A DNA stretch of 39,103 bases from Muribaculaceae bacterium. GTDB taxonomy: Bacteria > Bacteroidota > Bacteroidia > Bacteroidales > Muribaculaceae. Shown in pieces: positions 27,486 to 37,094 of the stretch (its first letter is position 1; every line of letters starts with the position of its first letter). Below the pieces are notes generated by a model. That model was not told where the DNA came from. It saw only the letters and a list, made by a program, of their open reading frames with translations, and did no database searches. Both the position numbers and the translations under genes were made by a program. The stretch is taken from positions 1 to 39,103 of the forward strand of contig JAFLTR010000022.1 in assembly GCA_022509205.1 (NCBI GenBank). The letters are read 5' to 3'.

Positions 27486-29534
27486 ATGGAAGATAATTTG
27501 AAAAATAGAACTTTGCAACTTTTAGCTGTGCCCAGACTGATGGGAAAACATTTCTTTATTCCTGAATATCAAAGAGGCTATCGTTGGGAAAAACAACAAG
27601 TGTATCAACTTCTTTCTGATCTTTGGAAATATTTTAAGGAGGGGACGAAGAATCCGGATGGTTTTTATTGCTTACAGCCTGTTGTAGTAAAAGTATGCTC
27701 AGAGGAAACAATTAAAAAATTCAGATTAGAAAATTTAGAAGGAATAGAACCTTACGATAGGGATGATCCGGGTCATCTGGGACCAAGAAATGATGTCTGG
27801 TATGAAGTTATTGATGGACAGCAACGACTTACTACACTAAGAATTTTATTAGCTATATATTTTCAGGAATTCAATAGATTTGTAAAAGCAGACTTCTATG
27901 AACTTAGATATGCCACAAGGCCGGAGTTCAAAGAAATCTTTGATATGATAGAGGTGAATGCAAGAGAACAGATAGCCACTATAAATGAAAAATTCACTTA
28001 TCGTAACGTGGATGTTGAATATGTTAGACAATGCCTTAATTCAATCTTTGAATGGTTTAAAGATGATAACATCCTGGAGAAGAATAAATTTAATGAAATA
28101 GGAAATTTCTTAAAGAATGTCTATAATGATGCCACAAAAGATGTTAACATACAAATAGTATGGTATGAGACAATAGAGAAGAATGATTCACGTGACATAT
28201 TTGAAAGATTGAACAACTTGAAAGTGCCTCTTTCAAGCTCAGAGTTGATAAGGGCTTTATTTCTTTCAGATAATGCTGAATATAATTATGAACTAAATCC
28301 CATACAAAAAACATTATCATCGGAGCATCAGAAAACGATTATAGAGGAAGAAAAACGGCGAAAACAAAACAATATTAACGCTAAATGGGATGAAATAGAA
28401 CATTTTTTTCATGATGACAAACTTTGGGGATTCATTACAAATAGAGATGCGGCACAATATCGTAACCGAATAGAAATTCTTTTTGACTTTATGTCAGAAA
28501 AATATGCAAGGAAAGACAGCACATCAGAAAATGACAGGCTATTTACCTATCTTTGGTTTGATCAGAGAAAAGAAGATTTATGGAGTTTATGGAATGATGT
28601 AATCAAATATTTCGACACGATACGATATTGGTATGAAAATCGGAACTATTATCATAAGATTGGTTATCTTATTCATGAAAAGCAGGATGAAATTGTGATA
28701 TCACTTCTCAAATTCGCAAACAAAGATGAGCATAGAAAAAGTGAATTTGAAGCTAAGTTGAAAGAAGAGATAAAGAAAACTATCGGAGAGAGTAAGAAAT
28801 TCTCAGATCTTCATTATGATGATAAAAATGATTATAGAATTTTAAAATCACTTTTGTTGCTTTATAATGTGGAATACACTCGTCAGTTGGGTAATGGGGA
28901 TTTTTTCCGATTTGATCAATATAAAGATGTTGAGAAAGAATCAAAATGGACTTTAGAACATATACATGCTCAAAATTCAGATTGTTTAGATGCTACTAAA
29001 AGAACGGAATGGAGAGATTGGGCCACATTCACTATAGAGGCGAGAGAAGCTTTACCCTTACATTCGGAAAAAATTGAAGATCTTTTAACAGACCTAAAGA
29101 AATTAAAAAGTAATCTAAACGATGATTTGGCCAACAATACAGCAAAAATAAGATTTGAAGATGTAACACGTCTTTTCGAACGAGACCTTAACCTATGGAG
29201 TGATGGGAAACCAAACATTGTGATGCACCAACTTTCAAATCTCGCCCTTTTAAGCGGGGATATAAACTCGGGAATTGGCAAAGGTGCTTTCAGTTTGAAG
29301 CAACAATATATCAATAAATGTATTGCAGATGGCCGGTATATGCCCGTTTGCACTCAAAGGGTTTTCTTAAAACACTACTATAAAGAAAAAGATATCCCGA
29401 ATAATCAAGGTAAATCTTCACCCAAAGAATTACTATATCAACAAGGATATGTATGGAATGACCTTGACCGAAGTGCATATCTTGAAAATATCAAGAAAAT
29501 ACTTTTACCTTATTTCAATAACGACAATTTTTGA
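27486..29534 (+). CDS. DUF262-DUF1524 protein, GmrSD/SspE/BrxU-like putative nuclease
   Basis: 682-residue soluble protein. The N-terminal DUF262 domain shows IPEYQRGYRW (Gln29-Trp34) and IDGQQRLTTL (Asp110-Arg114), the nucleotide-handling motifs of GmrS/SspE-type proteins. The C-terminal DUF1524 HNH-like domain shows LEHIHAQ (His492, His494) and HQLSNLALL (His581, Asn585), followed by a lysine-containing GKGAFSLKQQ stretch. Family knowledge: DUF262-DUF1524 fusions include type IV restriction enzymes that cut modified phage DNA or guard phosphorothioate-marked hosts. The ATG at 27486 was preferred over TTG at 27474. The stop shares one base with the next start (TGATG). The gene is AT-rich (14 G/C in the 60 bases from 28081), unlike its neighbours, which suggests transfer. 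The target is unknown. Confidence 0.82.
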   Translation: MEDNLKNRTLQLLAVPRLMGKHFFIPEYQRGYRWEKQQVYQLLSDLWKYFKEGTKNPDGFYCLQPVVVKVCSEETIKKFRLENLEGIEPYDRDDPGHLGPRNDVWYEVIDGQQRLTTLRILLAIYFQEFNRFVKADFYELRYATRPEFKEIFDMIEVNAREQIATINEKFTYRNVDVEYVRQCLNSIFEWFKDDNILEKNKFNEIGNFLKNVYNDATKDVNIQIVWYETIEKNDSRDIFERLNNLKVPLSSSELIRALFLSDNAEYNYELNPIQKTLSSEHQKTIIEEEKRRKQNNINAKWDEIEHFFHDDKLWGFITNRDAAQYRNRIEILFDFMSEKYARKDSTSENDRLFTYLWFDQRKEDLWSLWNDVIKYFDTIRYWYENRNYYHKIGYLIHEKQDEIVISLLKFANKDEHRKSEFEAKLKEEIKKTIGESKKFSDLHYDDKNDYRILKSLLLLYNVEYTRQLGNGDFFRFDQYKDVEKESKWTLEHIHAQNSDCLDATKRTEWRDWATFTIEAREALPLHSEKIEDLLTDLKKLKSNLNDDLANNTAKIRFEDVTRLFERDLNLWSDGKPNIVMHQLSNLALLSGDINSGIGKGAFSLKQQYINKCIADGRYMPVCTQRVFLKHYYKEKDIPNNQGKSSPKELLYQQGYVWNDLDRSAYLENIKKILLPYFNNDNF

Positions 29535-31906
29535 TGAAAACTATTGGAAAACTCGTAACTTTTGGAGAATTTATAAAGAATAATAATATTCGGATCCCAA
29601 GAATACAAAGAGATTATACTTATGGTTCGGGTACGAAAAAGACAGAAGAAGTGGTTGAAAAACTACTAACTGATATTTCCCGCACGCTTGACGAGGAAGA
29701 TGCGGAACTTATTTTGGATTTTGTGTATGGTTCTAACGACAATCAGGGGAACTATTCTCCTTTGGACGGCCAGCAACGCTTAACCACTCTTTTCCTTTTA
29801 CATCTATATGCCTCGTTAATGGCCGGGGAAAAGATCGAGAATCTTTTTTTTCATTATGCGACGCGAGATAACACTGAAGAATTTTGTTCATCCCTTTTAG
29901 ATTCCGAAAAATTCAAATTTGATAAGGAAGGAGGAAAATTTACAGATCAAATCATGGACATGCCATTCTTCCGTGCCTCTTTTCAAGATGATCCTTCAAT
30001 TAAATCTATGCTCGCAGTGTTAGATAAAATTGAGTCCCGATTCAAAGATAAGGCGAAAAATGGAGAATTGTTTCAGAAACTTGAAAACGACTGTAGGATC
30101 AAGTTCTATTGTCTCGATTTTGGTAAATATGGAAGGGCCGACGACCTATATATTAAGATGAATTCAAGGGGGAAACCCCTCACTGAATATGAAATCTTCA
30201 AATCGCAGATTGAGAAATTTATTGAATTGACTCTAAAAGACAAGGATCTTAAATATGAGTTTGCACAAAAATTCGATACTATTTTCACAGATTTGTTATG
30301 GAGTGAAAACAATTATAATTTAACCAAAATAGACGAAAGTTTTATAAATCTCATTAGAAATATCCTGTGGTTGAGAAATTTCCAGAGGGGAAATAATAAA
30401 TATCTTGAGAATCTTGAAGTTATTGGACAATATCTGCCTCCTGAACCGGGAGAAGAGAGGGAGAATATACCTTCTTGGTGGATCAATAAAGAAGACATCA
30501 GATTTATAATCGACTTTTTAGATACTTTCTATAAACTTTACGGTTTCAAATCTCCACAATATCAAGAGGAGAGCGGTCTTGACAATTTCTGGAACAACAT
30601 TTTCTATACTTCAAGTAATAATGTTTTGGGAGAGGGAACAGGACGCATACGATTGTTTTCTTCAGGTGTGAATTTATTTAAAAGGGCTCTAAATGCAGGC
30701 CTGAAGAATTCTGAATTGTTAATGCTTTATGTGCAATATTATCTTCTTTCCGGAAATCGAATAGATAATCTAATCAAGATAGATGAGCAAGCGGGCACCA
30801 CAGAAATAAATGAAGATATGATGAAACGACTTCGTCATATAAGAAATCTGTTAGAAAATAGTGAAAATGAGATTCCTCGACCCGATAATATTGCGAATAT
30901 GCTCACAGAGCTGGAGAAAATTCTTGATGGGAATATTCAATCTCTAACAAAATCAAGTTTCAATACATATCAGTTTGAGGAAGAGAAAGCCAAGGATTTA
31001 AGGCCTGATAGGTGGGAGTCTCTTTTTAAATATGAAGATCATGATCATCTTAGGGGAGCCTTCACCTTACTGCTCGTCTCCAACGTTAAGGCTCAACCTG
31101 ATTTTGACGATGATGTGGCTTATTCAAAATTGATTGAAAGATTGGGGAAGATTCATTTTATCTTTGACAACAGATCAAAGGAAAATGATCACCTCATACG
31201 AGCGATTCTTTTGAGTTATGGAGATTTCGGACAAATTAGCAGAAGCGATATCAAATACAATAGGGATAACCACATGTATGGGCGCATGCCATCATCCTGG
31301 AGAAATTTGCTCACAATAAACAGTAATTTTAATCAAAAAAATATTCTAAGTGTACTTGATTCTATTAATATTGAAAATCCTTTTATAATTCAGCAATTAC
31401 CTTATAATGATTGGCGATATTATGCCACTCATCCTTCCTTGTATGAACAAACACTCTATTACTCTTATAATCAGGCCCATTACGGATATTATTACAAAAA
31501 AGATCCACAAGCACCATTAGAAATTTATCTCCTTCAGAGCACATCAACCAGTGACGATAATGTGATGTGGAAACTTCTTAATTGGTTGCTCCAATACACA
31601 TTGCGCCAAAGAGGAGTTTTACCGGAAAACGGAGGGACATTGGGCAACCGGAAACTTACTCCCGAACTCCATCTTTTTGATCGATTCTCTATTAATGCCA
31701 GGCAGACAGGCTGGGAAATAGGAACTGAAGAATTTTTTGATTCAATCTGTGATTTCCTGATTGAAAGGGGATATATAGCCAAGGATCATATAATAATCGT
31801 AGATCCTGACCGGGATTTTATAGAATACGGAGTAAAAATAGTAAAGGATATAAAAAAGTATATTGAAAGGATCGATAATTACTATCCTTTAATTGTTATG
31901 GAATAG
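29534..31906 (+). CDS. DUF262 protein without recognisable nuclease domain
   Basis: 790-residue soluble protein. The DUF262 N-terminus has IPRIQRDYTYG (Gln25, Arg26) and LDGQQRLTTLFLLH (Asp78-Arg82). After residue about 200 it follows a long helical region with RWESLFKYEDHDHLRGAF near 490-510, and a C-terminus rich in Tyr and charged residues. I found no EHIxPQ-type DUF1524 motif, no HNH and no PD-(D/E)XK pattern. It is not a copy of the upstream protein; the two share little beyond the DUF262 motifs. The ATG overlaps the upstream stop (TGATG), so the two are made together and may form one complex. AT-rich like its partner. Candidate roles are sensor, NTPase regulator or inhibitor of the nuclease; none is proven. 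Confidence 0.75.
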   Translation: MKTIGKLVTFGEFIKNNNIRIPRIQRDYTYGSGTKKTEEVVEKLLTDISRTLDEEDAELILDFVYGSNDNQGNYSPLDGQQRLTTLFLLHLYASLMAGEKIENLFFHYATRDNTEEFCSSLLDSEKFKFDKEGGKFTDQIMDMPFFRASFQDDPSIKSMLAVLDKIESRFKDKAKNGELFQKLENDCRIKFYCLDFGKYGRADDLYIKMNSRGKPLTEYEIFKSQIEKFIELTLKDKDLKYEFAQKFDTIFTDLLWSENNYNLTKIDESFINLIRNILWLRNFQRGNNKYLENLEVIGQYLPPEPGEERENIPSWWINKEDIRFIIDFLDTFYKLYGFKSPQYQEESGLDNFWNNIFYTSSNNVLGEGTGRIRLFSSGVNLFKRALNAGLKNSELLMLYVQYYLLSGNRIDNLIKIDEQAGTTEINEDMMKRLRHIRNLLENSENEIPRPDNIANMLTELEKILDGNIQSLTKSSFNTYQFEEEKAKDLRPDRWESLFKYEDHDHLRGAFTLLLVSNVKAQPDFDDDVAYSKLIERLGKIHFIFDNRSKENDHLIRAILLSYGDFGQISRSDIKYNRDNHMYGRMPSSWRNLLTINSNFNQKNILSVLDSINIENPFIIQQLPYNDWRYYATHPSLYEQTLYYSYNQAHYGYYYKKDPQAPLEIYLLQSTSTSDDNVMWKLLNWLLQYTLRQRGVLPENGGTLGNRKLTPELHLFDRFSINARQTGWEIGTEEFFDSICDFLIERGYIAKDHIIIVDPDRDFIEYGVKIVKDIKKYIERIDNYYPLIVME

Positions 31907-31914
31907 AATTAAGT

Positions 31915-31949
31915 AAAACCCCGTTTTAACAAACTGTAGAAACGGGGTT
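31915..31949. terminator. Bidirectional hairpin terminator between DUF262 pair and ligA
   Basis: A perfect 10-bp stem with AACCCCGTTT (31917-31926) and its complement (31940-31949) encloses a 13-nt loop. Read on the minus strand the stem runs into TTTT, fitting the end of the ligA transcript. Read on the plus strand it ends the DUF262 transcript but has a weaker T-run. Confidence 0.75.
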
Positions 31950-31979
31950 ATAATGGTTTTACTGATTTGGATCTAACGA

Positions 31980-33989
31980 CTATTCCAGCATTTTTAGAAA
32001 GTCATCTTCGGAGATCATAGGAATTCCGAGTTTTAGACATTTCTCTTTCTTTGCGGGGCCCATGTTTTCTCCTGTAAGTACAAAACTCGTGGATTTAGAG
32101 ATGCTACCGGCATTTTTACCACCTTCCCGTTCAATCATCTCTTTATATTCATCACGAGAATGATGGGTGAAAACACCGGAAATTACAATCGTCTTTCCTG
32201 CAAGCTTATCTCCTTTCGGAGCCAGTTTGTCTTCAGAAAGCTGCATCTGTACTCCGGCAGCCTTGAGTCTTGAAATATTATGAATATTGGCAGGATCTCT
32301 TAGGAATTCGTATATACAATTTGCAATAACAGGGCCTATATCCTGCACTTCTCCGATTTCTTCAACCGACATTTTTTGCAGGTTCTCCATAGATTTGACT
32401 CCTAATGTCAGGCGTTTCGCTGTTGTTTCCCCTACATTCGGGATTGATAAGGCATAAATTACCCTTTCAAAAGGTACTTGTTTTGAGTCTTCAATTCCTT
32501 TTATAATCTTAAGAGCTGTCTTTTCCCCGATACGGTCGAGTGCTTCAAGTTGACTCTGTGTAAGGTCATAAAGATCAGCGATTCTTTCCACAAGTCCGCA
32601 ATCGAAAAGTAGCTCCGCAGTTTCTTCACCTATCCCGTCGATATTCATCATCCTACGGGCACAAAAATGTTCTATCTTACCGGTTATCTGCGGTCGGCAT
32701 CCATATTTATTTGGACAGAACCATGCTGCGTCACCAAAGATGCGGGTTAACTTTGTGCCACATACCGGACACTCAGTGACGAAATGGATTTTCTCAGCTC
32801 CCGGAGTTCTCTTTGATTCATCTACTCCTGTGATCTTTGGAATAATTTCTCCACCTTTCTCCACATATAGCCAATCTCCTTGATGTATATCAAGTTCCTG
32901 AATTATATCATCGTTATGGAGAGAAGCACGTTTTACAATTGTACCTGAAAGAAGCACAGGTTCAAGATTTGCAACGGGAGTCACGATACCCATTCTTCCC
33001 GTTTCAAAAGATACGAATCTTAATTGGGTACAGGCATTTTCCGGGTTAAACTTATATGCAATTGCCCAGCGTGGTGACTTGGCAGTATAACCGAGGTTCA
33101 ATTGCTGACGGAAAGAATTTATTTTGAATACAAGGCCATCAGTAGCTACCGGAAGTTCTTTTCGATGAGAGTCCCAATAATTTATATATTCATCCACCTC
33201 TTGAAGACTACTAAGTAGTTTCATGGCAGTCGAAACCTTGAACCCCCAAGATCTTGCCGCAATCATATTGTCGTAATGATTATCAAATGGGAGATTGTCT
33301 CCTAAAAGATAGTAGAATCTTGCGTCAAGATGACGTTTCGCCACTTCGCTAGATTTTCTCATTTTGAGTGTGCCGGATGCCGCATTGCGTGGATTAGCAA
33401 AAAGGGGTTCTTCGTTATAAGCCCTCTCTGCATTAAGTTTTTCAAAAACTTCCCATGGCATCAGAATTTCTCCTCTGATCTCAAAATATTCAGGCCAGTC
33501 TCCGGGTTGAAGTTCCAAAGGAATGCTTTTGATGGTTTTTACATTGGAAGTAACATCATCACCTTGAGTTCCGACACCTCTTGTGACAGCCCGTTCCAAT
33601 CTTCCGTCACGATAGAAAATGGAAATAGAAACACCATCAAATTTCATCTCTCCAACCACACTGAATTCTTCTCCCTCGAGAGCTTTCCTGTCTCTTTCAA
33701 ACCATTCATCTACTTCTTTAATTGAATAAGAATTGGAAAGCGACATCATGGGACGTTCATGCACGACATGTTCAAAATCCTTACTTAAGTCAGATCCAAC
33801 ACGTTGGGTTGGGGAAAGAGGATCATAAAATTGCGGGAACTCTTCTTCAAGCTTTTCCAGTTCTTTCATCATCATATCGAATTCCTTGTCGGAAATTTCG
33901 GGAGCATTCAACACATAATAATTGTTGTTGTGACGGTGGAGCTCATTGCGTAGAGCCTCTATTTTGGATTTAGCTTCCTGATCGGTCAT
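31980..33989 (-). CDS. ligA: NAD-dependent DNA ligase LigA
   Basis: 669-residue replicative DNA ligase that seals nicks between Okazaki fragments using NAD. The adenylation lysine is Lys116 in MKFDG. The OB fold follows the nucleotidyltransferase domain, then a four-cysteine zinc finger (CPVC and FCPNKYGC near 408-430), helix-hairpin-helix repeats (for example [14 protein letters not shown] and [10 protein letters not shown]), and a C-terminal BRCT domain with [10 protein letters not shown] near 595. The length is normal. A TAACTTTG -7 element at 34025-34018 suggests a promoter of its own besides read-through from truA (37 bp gap). Confidence 0.97.
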   Translation of the reverse strand: MTDQEAKSKIEALRNELHRHNNNYYVLNAPEISDKEFDMMMKELEKLEEEFPQFYDPLSPTQRVGSDLSKDFEHVVHERPMMSLSNSYSIKEVDEWFERDRKALEGEEFSVVGEMKFDGVSISIFYRDGRLERAVTRGVGTQGDDVTSNVKTIKSIPLELQPGDWPEYFEIRGEILMPWEVFEKLNAERAYNEEPLFANPRNAASGTLKMRKSSEVAKRHLDARFYYLLGDNLPFDNHYDNMIAARSWGFKVSTAMKLLSSLQEVDEYINYWDSHRKELPVATDGLVFKINSFRQQLNLGYTAKSPRWAIAYKFNPENACTQLRFVSFETGRMGIVTPVANLEPVLLSGTIVKRASLHNDDIIQELDIHQGDWLYVEKGGEIIPKITGVDESKRTPGAEKIHFVTECPVCGTKLTRIFGDAAWFCPNKYGCRPQITGKIEHFCARRMMNIDGIGEETAELLFDCGLVERIADLYDLTQSQLEALDRIGEKTALKIIKGIEDSKQVPFERVIYALSIPNVGETTAKRLTLGVKSMENLQKMSVEEIGEVQDIGPVIANCIYEFLRDPANIHNISRLKAAGVQMQLSEDKLAPKGDKLAGKTIVISGVFTHHSRDEYKEMIEREGGKNAGSISKSTSFVLTGENMGPAKKEKCLKLGIPMISEDDFLKMLE

Positions 33990-34017
33990 GGTTTAGAGTT
34001 TAAAGTTTTCAGTTTTG

Positions 34018-34025
34018 CAAAGTTA
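34018..34025 (-). promoter_or_regulatory. -7 element of a possible ligA promoter
   Basis: The minus strand reads TAACTTTG (exact TAnnTTTG) 29-36 bases before the ligA ATG at 33989, in the truA-ligA gap. There is no good -33 element at the expected distance. Confidence 0.4.
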
Positions 34026-34026
34026 A

Positions 34027-34818
34027 TTAGGCTTTTGACTCTGGAAAGAAAGGATATTTAATCTCCCAAAGAAAAAGCGCTTGAGGAGGCATGGAAGTTC
34101 CGGCAGAACATCTGTTTTTCTTTTGGATTATTTCCATGAACTGAGAAATGGAAAGTTTCCCCCTGCCTACATCTACAAGTGTTCCTACAATAGCCCTGAC
34201 CATATTTCTAAGAAATCTGTCGGCAGTGATTGTAAAGACTATTCCATTATCAAGTTGCCCTAAAAAAGATTTCCCTTCATGATCATCTTCTAATTTCTTC
34301 CATGAAGCTTTCCTAACATCACAAATATTAGTCTTAGCATCGGAATGAAGCTTGGCGAAAGAGGTAAAATCTTTTGTATCAAGCAAGATTTCACTTGCCT
34401 TATTCATTTTATCAAGATCGAGAAAAGCTGAGGAGAATAATGAATAATCCTTGAAAAAAGGAGATTTACGGTGTGTGACGAAATATTTATAAGTCCTTTC
34501 GGTAGCGTCAAACCTGGCATGTGCATCCTTATCTACCTGATAAAGGTTGGAAACAGCGATATTGCGTCCCACAAGAGAATTTAGAGAAACCAGGAACCTT
34601 GAAGTGTCAATGATTTCATTTTCAACATCAAAGTGGGCAAACATTTGGCGAGCATGGACTCCCGTATCTGTCCTACCAGCGCCCACAATGGGAGTTTCTT
34701 TTCTGAGTATTTTTGATAGAGCCTCTTCCAGAACGGACTGTACCGACACAGCATTAGGCTGAGATTGCCAGCCATGAAATGCACCACCATTATAAGAAAG
34801 CTCCAAAAAAAATCTCAT
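34027..34818 (-). CDS. truA: tRNA pseudouridine(38-40) synthase TruA
   Basis: 263-residue enzyme that isomerises uridines 38-40 in the tRNA anticodon arm. The catalytic aspartate is Asp51 in GAGRTDTGVHA. LSYNGGAFHGWQSQ at 7-20 is the family's opening strand, and FLRNMVRAIVGTLVDVGRG near 202-220 is the conserved C-terminal core. The length is normal. Its start is one base from the speA stop, so the genes are co-transcribed. Confidence 0.95.
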   Translation of the reverse strand: MRFFLELSYNGGAFHGWQSQPNAVSVQSVLEEALSKILRKETPIVGAGRTDTGVHARQMFAHFDVENEIIDTSRFLVSLNSLVGRNIAVSNLYQVDKDAHARFDATERTYKYFVTHRKSPFFKDYSLFSSAFLDLDKMNKASEILLDTKDFTSFAKLHSDAKTNICDVRKASWKKLEDDHEGKSFLGQLDNGIVFTITADRFLRNMVRAIVGTLVDVGRGKLSISQFMEIIQKKNRCSAGTSMPPQALFLWEIKYPFFPESKA

Positions 34819-34819
34819 A

Positions 34820-36718
34820 TCAATCTCGTTCGAGATATGTAATACCGTAAAGTCCCGATTTATAATTGCTTAGGAACTGGCGTCCTTCCTCGGGAGAAAT
34901 CACACCCTCTTTTACAGATGCAGTCACCCATGTCTCAAGATTTCTTACCAATTTTTTGGGATTATATTCTACGTAATCCAAAACATCTGCCACGGGTTCC
35001 CCATCTATAATCTGTTCAATCTCATATCCATTCTTATCCACAGAAATATGTACTGCGCTCGTATCGCCAAACAGATTATGTAGATCTCCAAGAATCTCTT
35101 GATAAGCTCCTACAAGAAAAACGCCAATATAATAATGTTCATTCGCTTTCAAAGGATGAACGGGCAGAGAGTGGGATATTCCCTGCGGGGAAACAAACAT
35201 GGAAATCTTTCCGTCGGAATCACAAGTGATATCCTGAATTGTGCATCTTCTCGATGGTTTTTCATCCAGTTTTGAGATTGGCATAATAGGGAACACCTGA
35301 TCAATTGCCCATGAGTCAGGTAAACTTTGGAATAAGGAGAAATTACAGAAATATTTTTCCGGCAACATCCTGTCAACCTTTTTCAACTCTTCGGGAGGGT
35401 GCTTCATGGAACGAGTCAAATCATTAACATCTCTGGCTACAGACCAGAACAGTTTCTCAATCTGAGCTCGTGTCTTTAAATCCAGCAGACCGAGGCTGAA
35501 AAGTTCGAGCGCCTCATCTCGTATCTGCAGAGCATCGTGCCAGTCTTCAAACATTGTGGTAGGGTTGATTCTGTCCCAGATGTTGTACAGTTCCTTTGCA
35601 AGTTCATGAGCATCTTCTCCGATTGTTTCATTATCATTCCAAAGAGGAAGATGAGTAGTTTCCAACACTTCTATAATAAGCACAGAATGGTGAGCGGTAA
35701 GAGAACGACCGCTCTCAGTGATTATATTTGGTTGAGGAAGATTATTTTTGACGCATACATCTGTAAGAGCCGATACAGAATCATTGACATATTCCTGTAT
35801 GGAATAATTCATGGAATGTTCACCTACAGAAGAACGAGTGCCATCGTAGTCCACACCCAAACCACCACCAATATCAACAAATTCAATATTGAAATCCATC
35901 TTGGATAGTTGGACATAGAACTGCATGGCCTCTCTAAGTGCATTCTTAATTTTACGAATCTTTGTGATTTGACTGCCTATATGGAAATGGATCAGTTTCA
36001 ACGCTGATTTCAGTCCTTGTTTCTCTAAAAAAGACAAGGCATCAAGAAGTTCTGAAGAATTAAGACCAAATTTGCTGACATCTCCGCCCGATTCTTCCCA
36101 TTTACCGCTGCCTGAAGAAGTAAGCTTTATACGTATTCCAAGATTGGGAGTAATATTCAAACGTTTAGCAACATCGGCAATAAGTTTGAGCTCGTTTAGT
36201 TTTTCGACCACAATATATATTCTTCTCCCCATTTTCTGTGCGAGAAGAGCTAACTCCACATAATCTTCGTCCTTGTAACCGTTGCAAATTATTAAAGAAT
36301 TGGAAGCCGGACTTACCCCCAAAACGGCATGAAGTTCAGGTTTTGAACCGGCTTCAAGACCCACATTATGTTTATTTCCATGGCTGACGATCTCTTCGAC
36401 GACCTGTCTCATCTGATTCACCTTTATAGGGTAAACGATGAAATTCTGGCCGGTGTAATTGTATTCATCGGCCGCTTTTTTGAAGCATTTTGAGATCTTT
36501 CGAATACGGTCATCAAGGATATCCGGGAAACGTAGAAGCACCGGAGCAGACACATCTCTCACCAGAAGCTGGTCCATGACTTCCTTGAGATCAACAGGAG
36601 CACAACCTTCGCAAGGTGTCACCTGCACATGCCCTTTATCATTGATTGAAAAATATTTTAATCCCCAGCCACTGATATTATATACTTCAGCGGAATCTTC
36701 TATACGCCATTTTCTCAT
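34820..36718 (-). CDS. speA: Biosynthetic arginine decarboxylase SpeA
   Basis: 632-residue PLP enzyme converting arginine to agmatine, the first step of the agmatine route to putrescine and spermidine. The PLP lysine is Lys99 in YPIKVNQ. VDIGGGLGVDYDG near 279-291 binds PLP phosphate and ITESGRSLTAHH is the conserved glycine/serine region. The C-terminal barrel carries the DHQFP-like regions, and the length fits bacterial SpeA. It lies 19 bp after ssb and 1 bp before truA. Arginine metabolism links it loosely with the ArgC-like pseudoenzyme two genes upstream. Confidence 0.95.
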   Translation of the reverse strand: MRKWRIEDSAEVYNISGWGLKYFSINDKGHVQVTPCEGCAPVDLKEVMDQLLVRDVSAPVLLRFPDILDDRIRKISKCFKKAADEYNYTGQNFIVYPIKVNQMRQVVEEIVSHGNKHNVGLEAGSKPELHAVLGVSPASNSLIICNGYKDEDYVELALLAQKMGRRIYIVVEKLNELKLIADVAKRLNITPNLGIRIKLTSSGSGKWEESGGDVSKFGLNSSELLDALSFLEKQGLKSALKLIHFHIGSQITKIRKIKNALREAMQFYVQLSKMDFNIEFVDIGGGLGVDYDGTRSSVGEHSMNYSIQEYVNDSVSALTDVCVKNNLPQPNIITESGRSLTAHHSVLIIEVLETTHLPLWNDNETIGEDAHELAKELYNIWDRINPTTMFEDWHDALQIRDEALELFSLGLLDLKTRAQIEKLFWSVARDVNDLTRSMKHPPEELKKVDRMLPEKYFCNFSLFQSLPDSWAIDQVFPIMPISKLDEKPSRRCTIQDITCDSDGKISMFVSPQGISHSLPVHPLKANEHYYIGVFLVGAYQEILGDLHNLFGDTSAVHISVDKNGYEIEQIIDGEPVADVLDYVEYNPKKLVRNLETWVTASVKEGVISPEEGRQFLSNYKSGLYGITYLERD

Positions 36719-36737
36719 TTCATGATTTTTTAATCAA

Positions 36738-37064
36738 TTAATTTTCATTTCTGCGTCCTAAAATCTCAAAATTGGAAACCAAAATTTCAGTGCGTTGTCT
36801 TGTAATTTTCAATCTATCCTGATATTCCCTTGTTGTTAACTTCCCCTCCACGTATAAGCGTGTGCCTTTCCTGACATATCTTTCTACAATCCTTGCCGTT
36901 TCACCCCAAAAAACAAGGCGATGCCATTCTGTCAATTCCACGCCGTTTTTCCCCGTTTCATTAGTGGCAAGTGAAACTGTGGCAACAGGTTTATCTGGTT
37001 CAGGATATCTTATTTCAGGATCGTTGCCTACATATCCTAAAAGTATAGCTTTGTTAACAGACAT
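36738..37064 (-). CDS. ssb: Single-stranded DNA-binding protein, short tail-less form
   Basis: 108-residue OB-fold protein. NKAILLGYVGNDPEIRY at the start, then TEWHRLVFWGETARIVERYVRKGTRLYVEGKL, are the core single-strand-binding motifs. It stops at about the end of the OB fold with LGRRNEN. The glycine-rich linker and acidic DDxxPF tip, by which normal SSB recruits repair and replication proteins, are absent. It may be a second SSB for special use, or the tail may have been lost. It lies 30 bp after the ArgC-like gene and 19 bp before speA. Confidence 0.88.
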   Translation of the reverse strand: MSVNKAILLGYVGNDPEIRYPEPDKPVATVSLATNETGKNGVELTEWHRLVFWGETARIVERYVRKGTRLYVEGKLTTREYQDRLKITRQRTEILVSNFEILGRRNEN

Positions 37065-37094
37065 TCTTAATAAAGTATTAGATTTGTCATATAA

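Noticed and set aside
27486..31906. A phosphorothioation-linked SspE or a classical BREX/BrxU system
   Set aside because: No sspBCD, dnd, BREX core or methyltransferase gene is present on either side, so only the domain resemblance is claimed.
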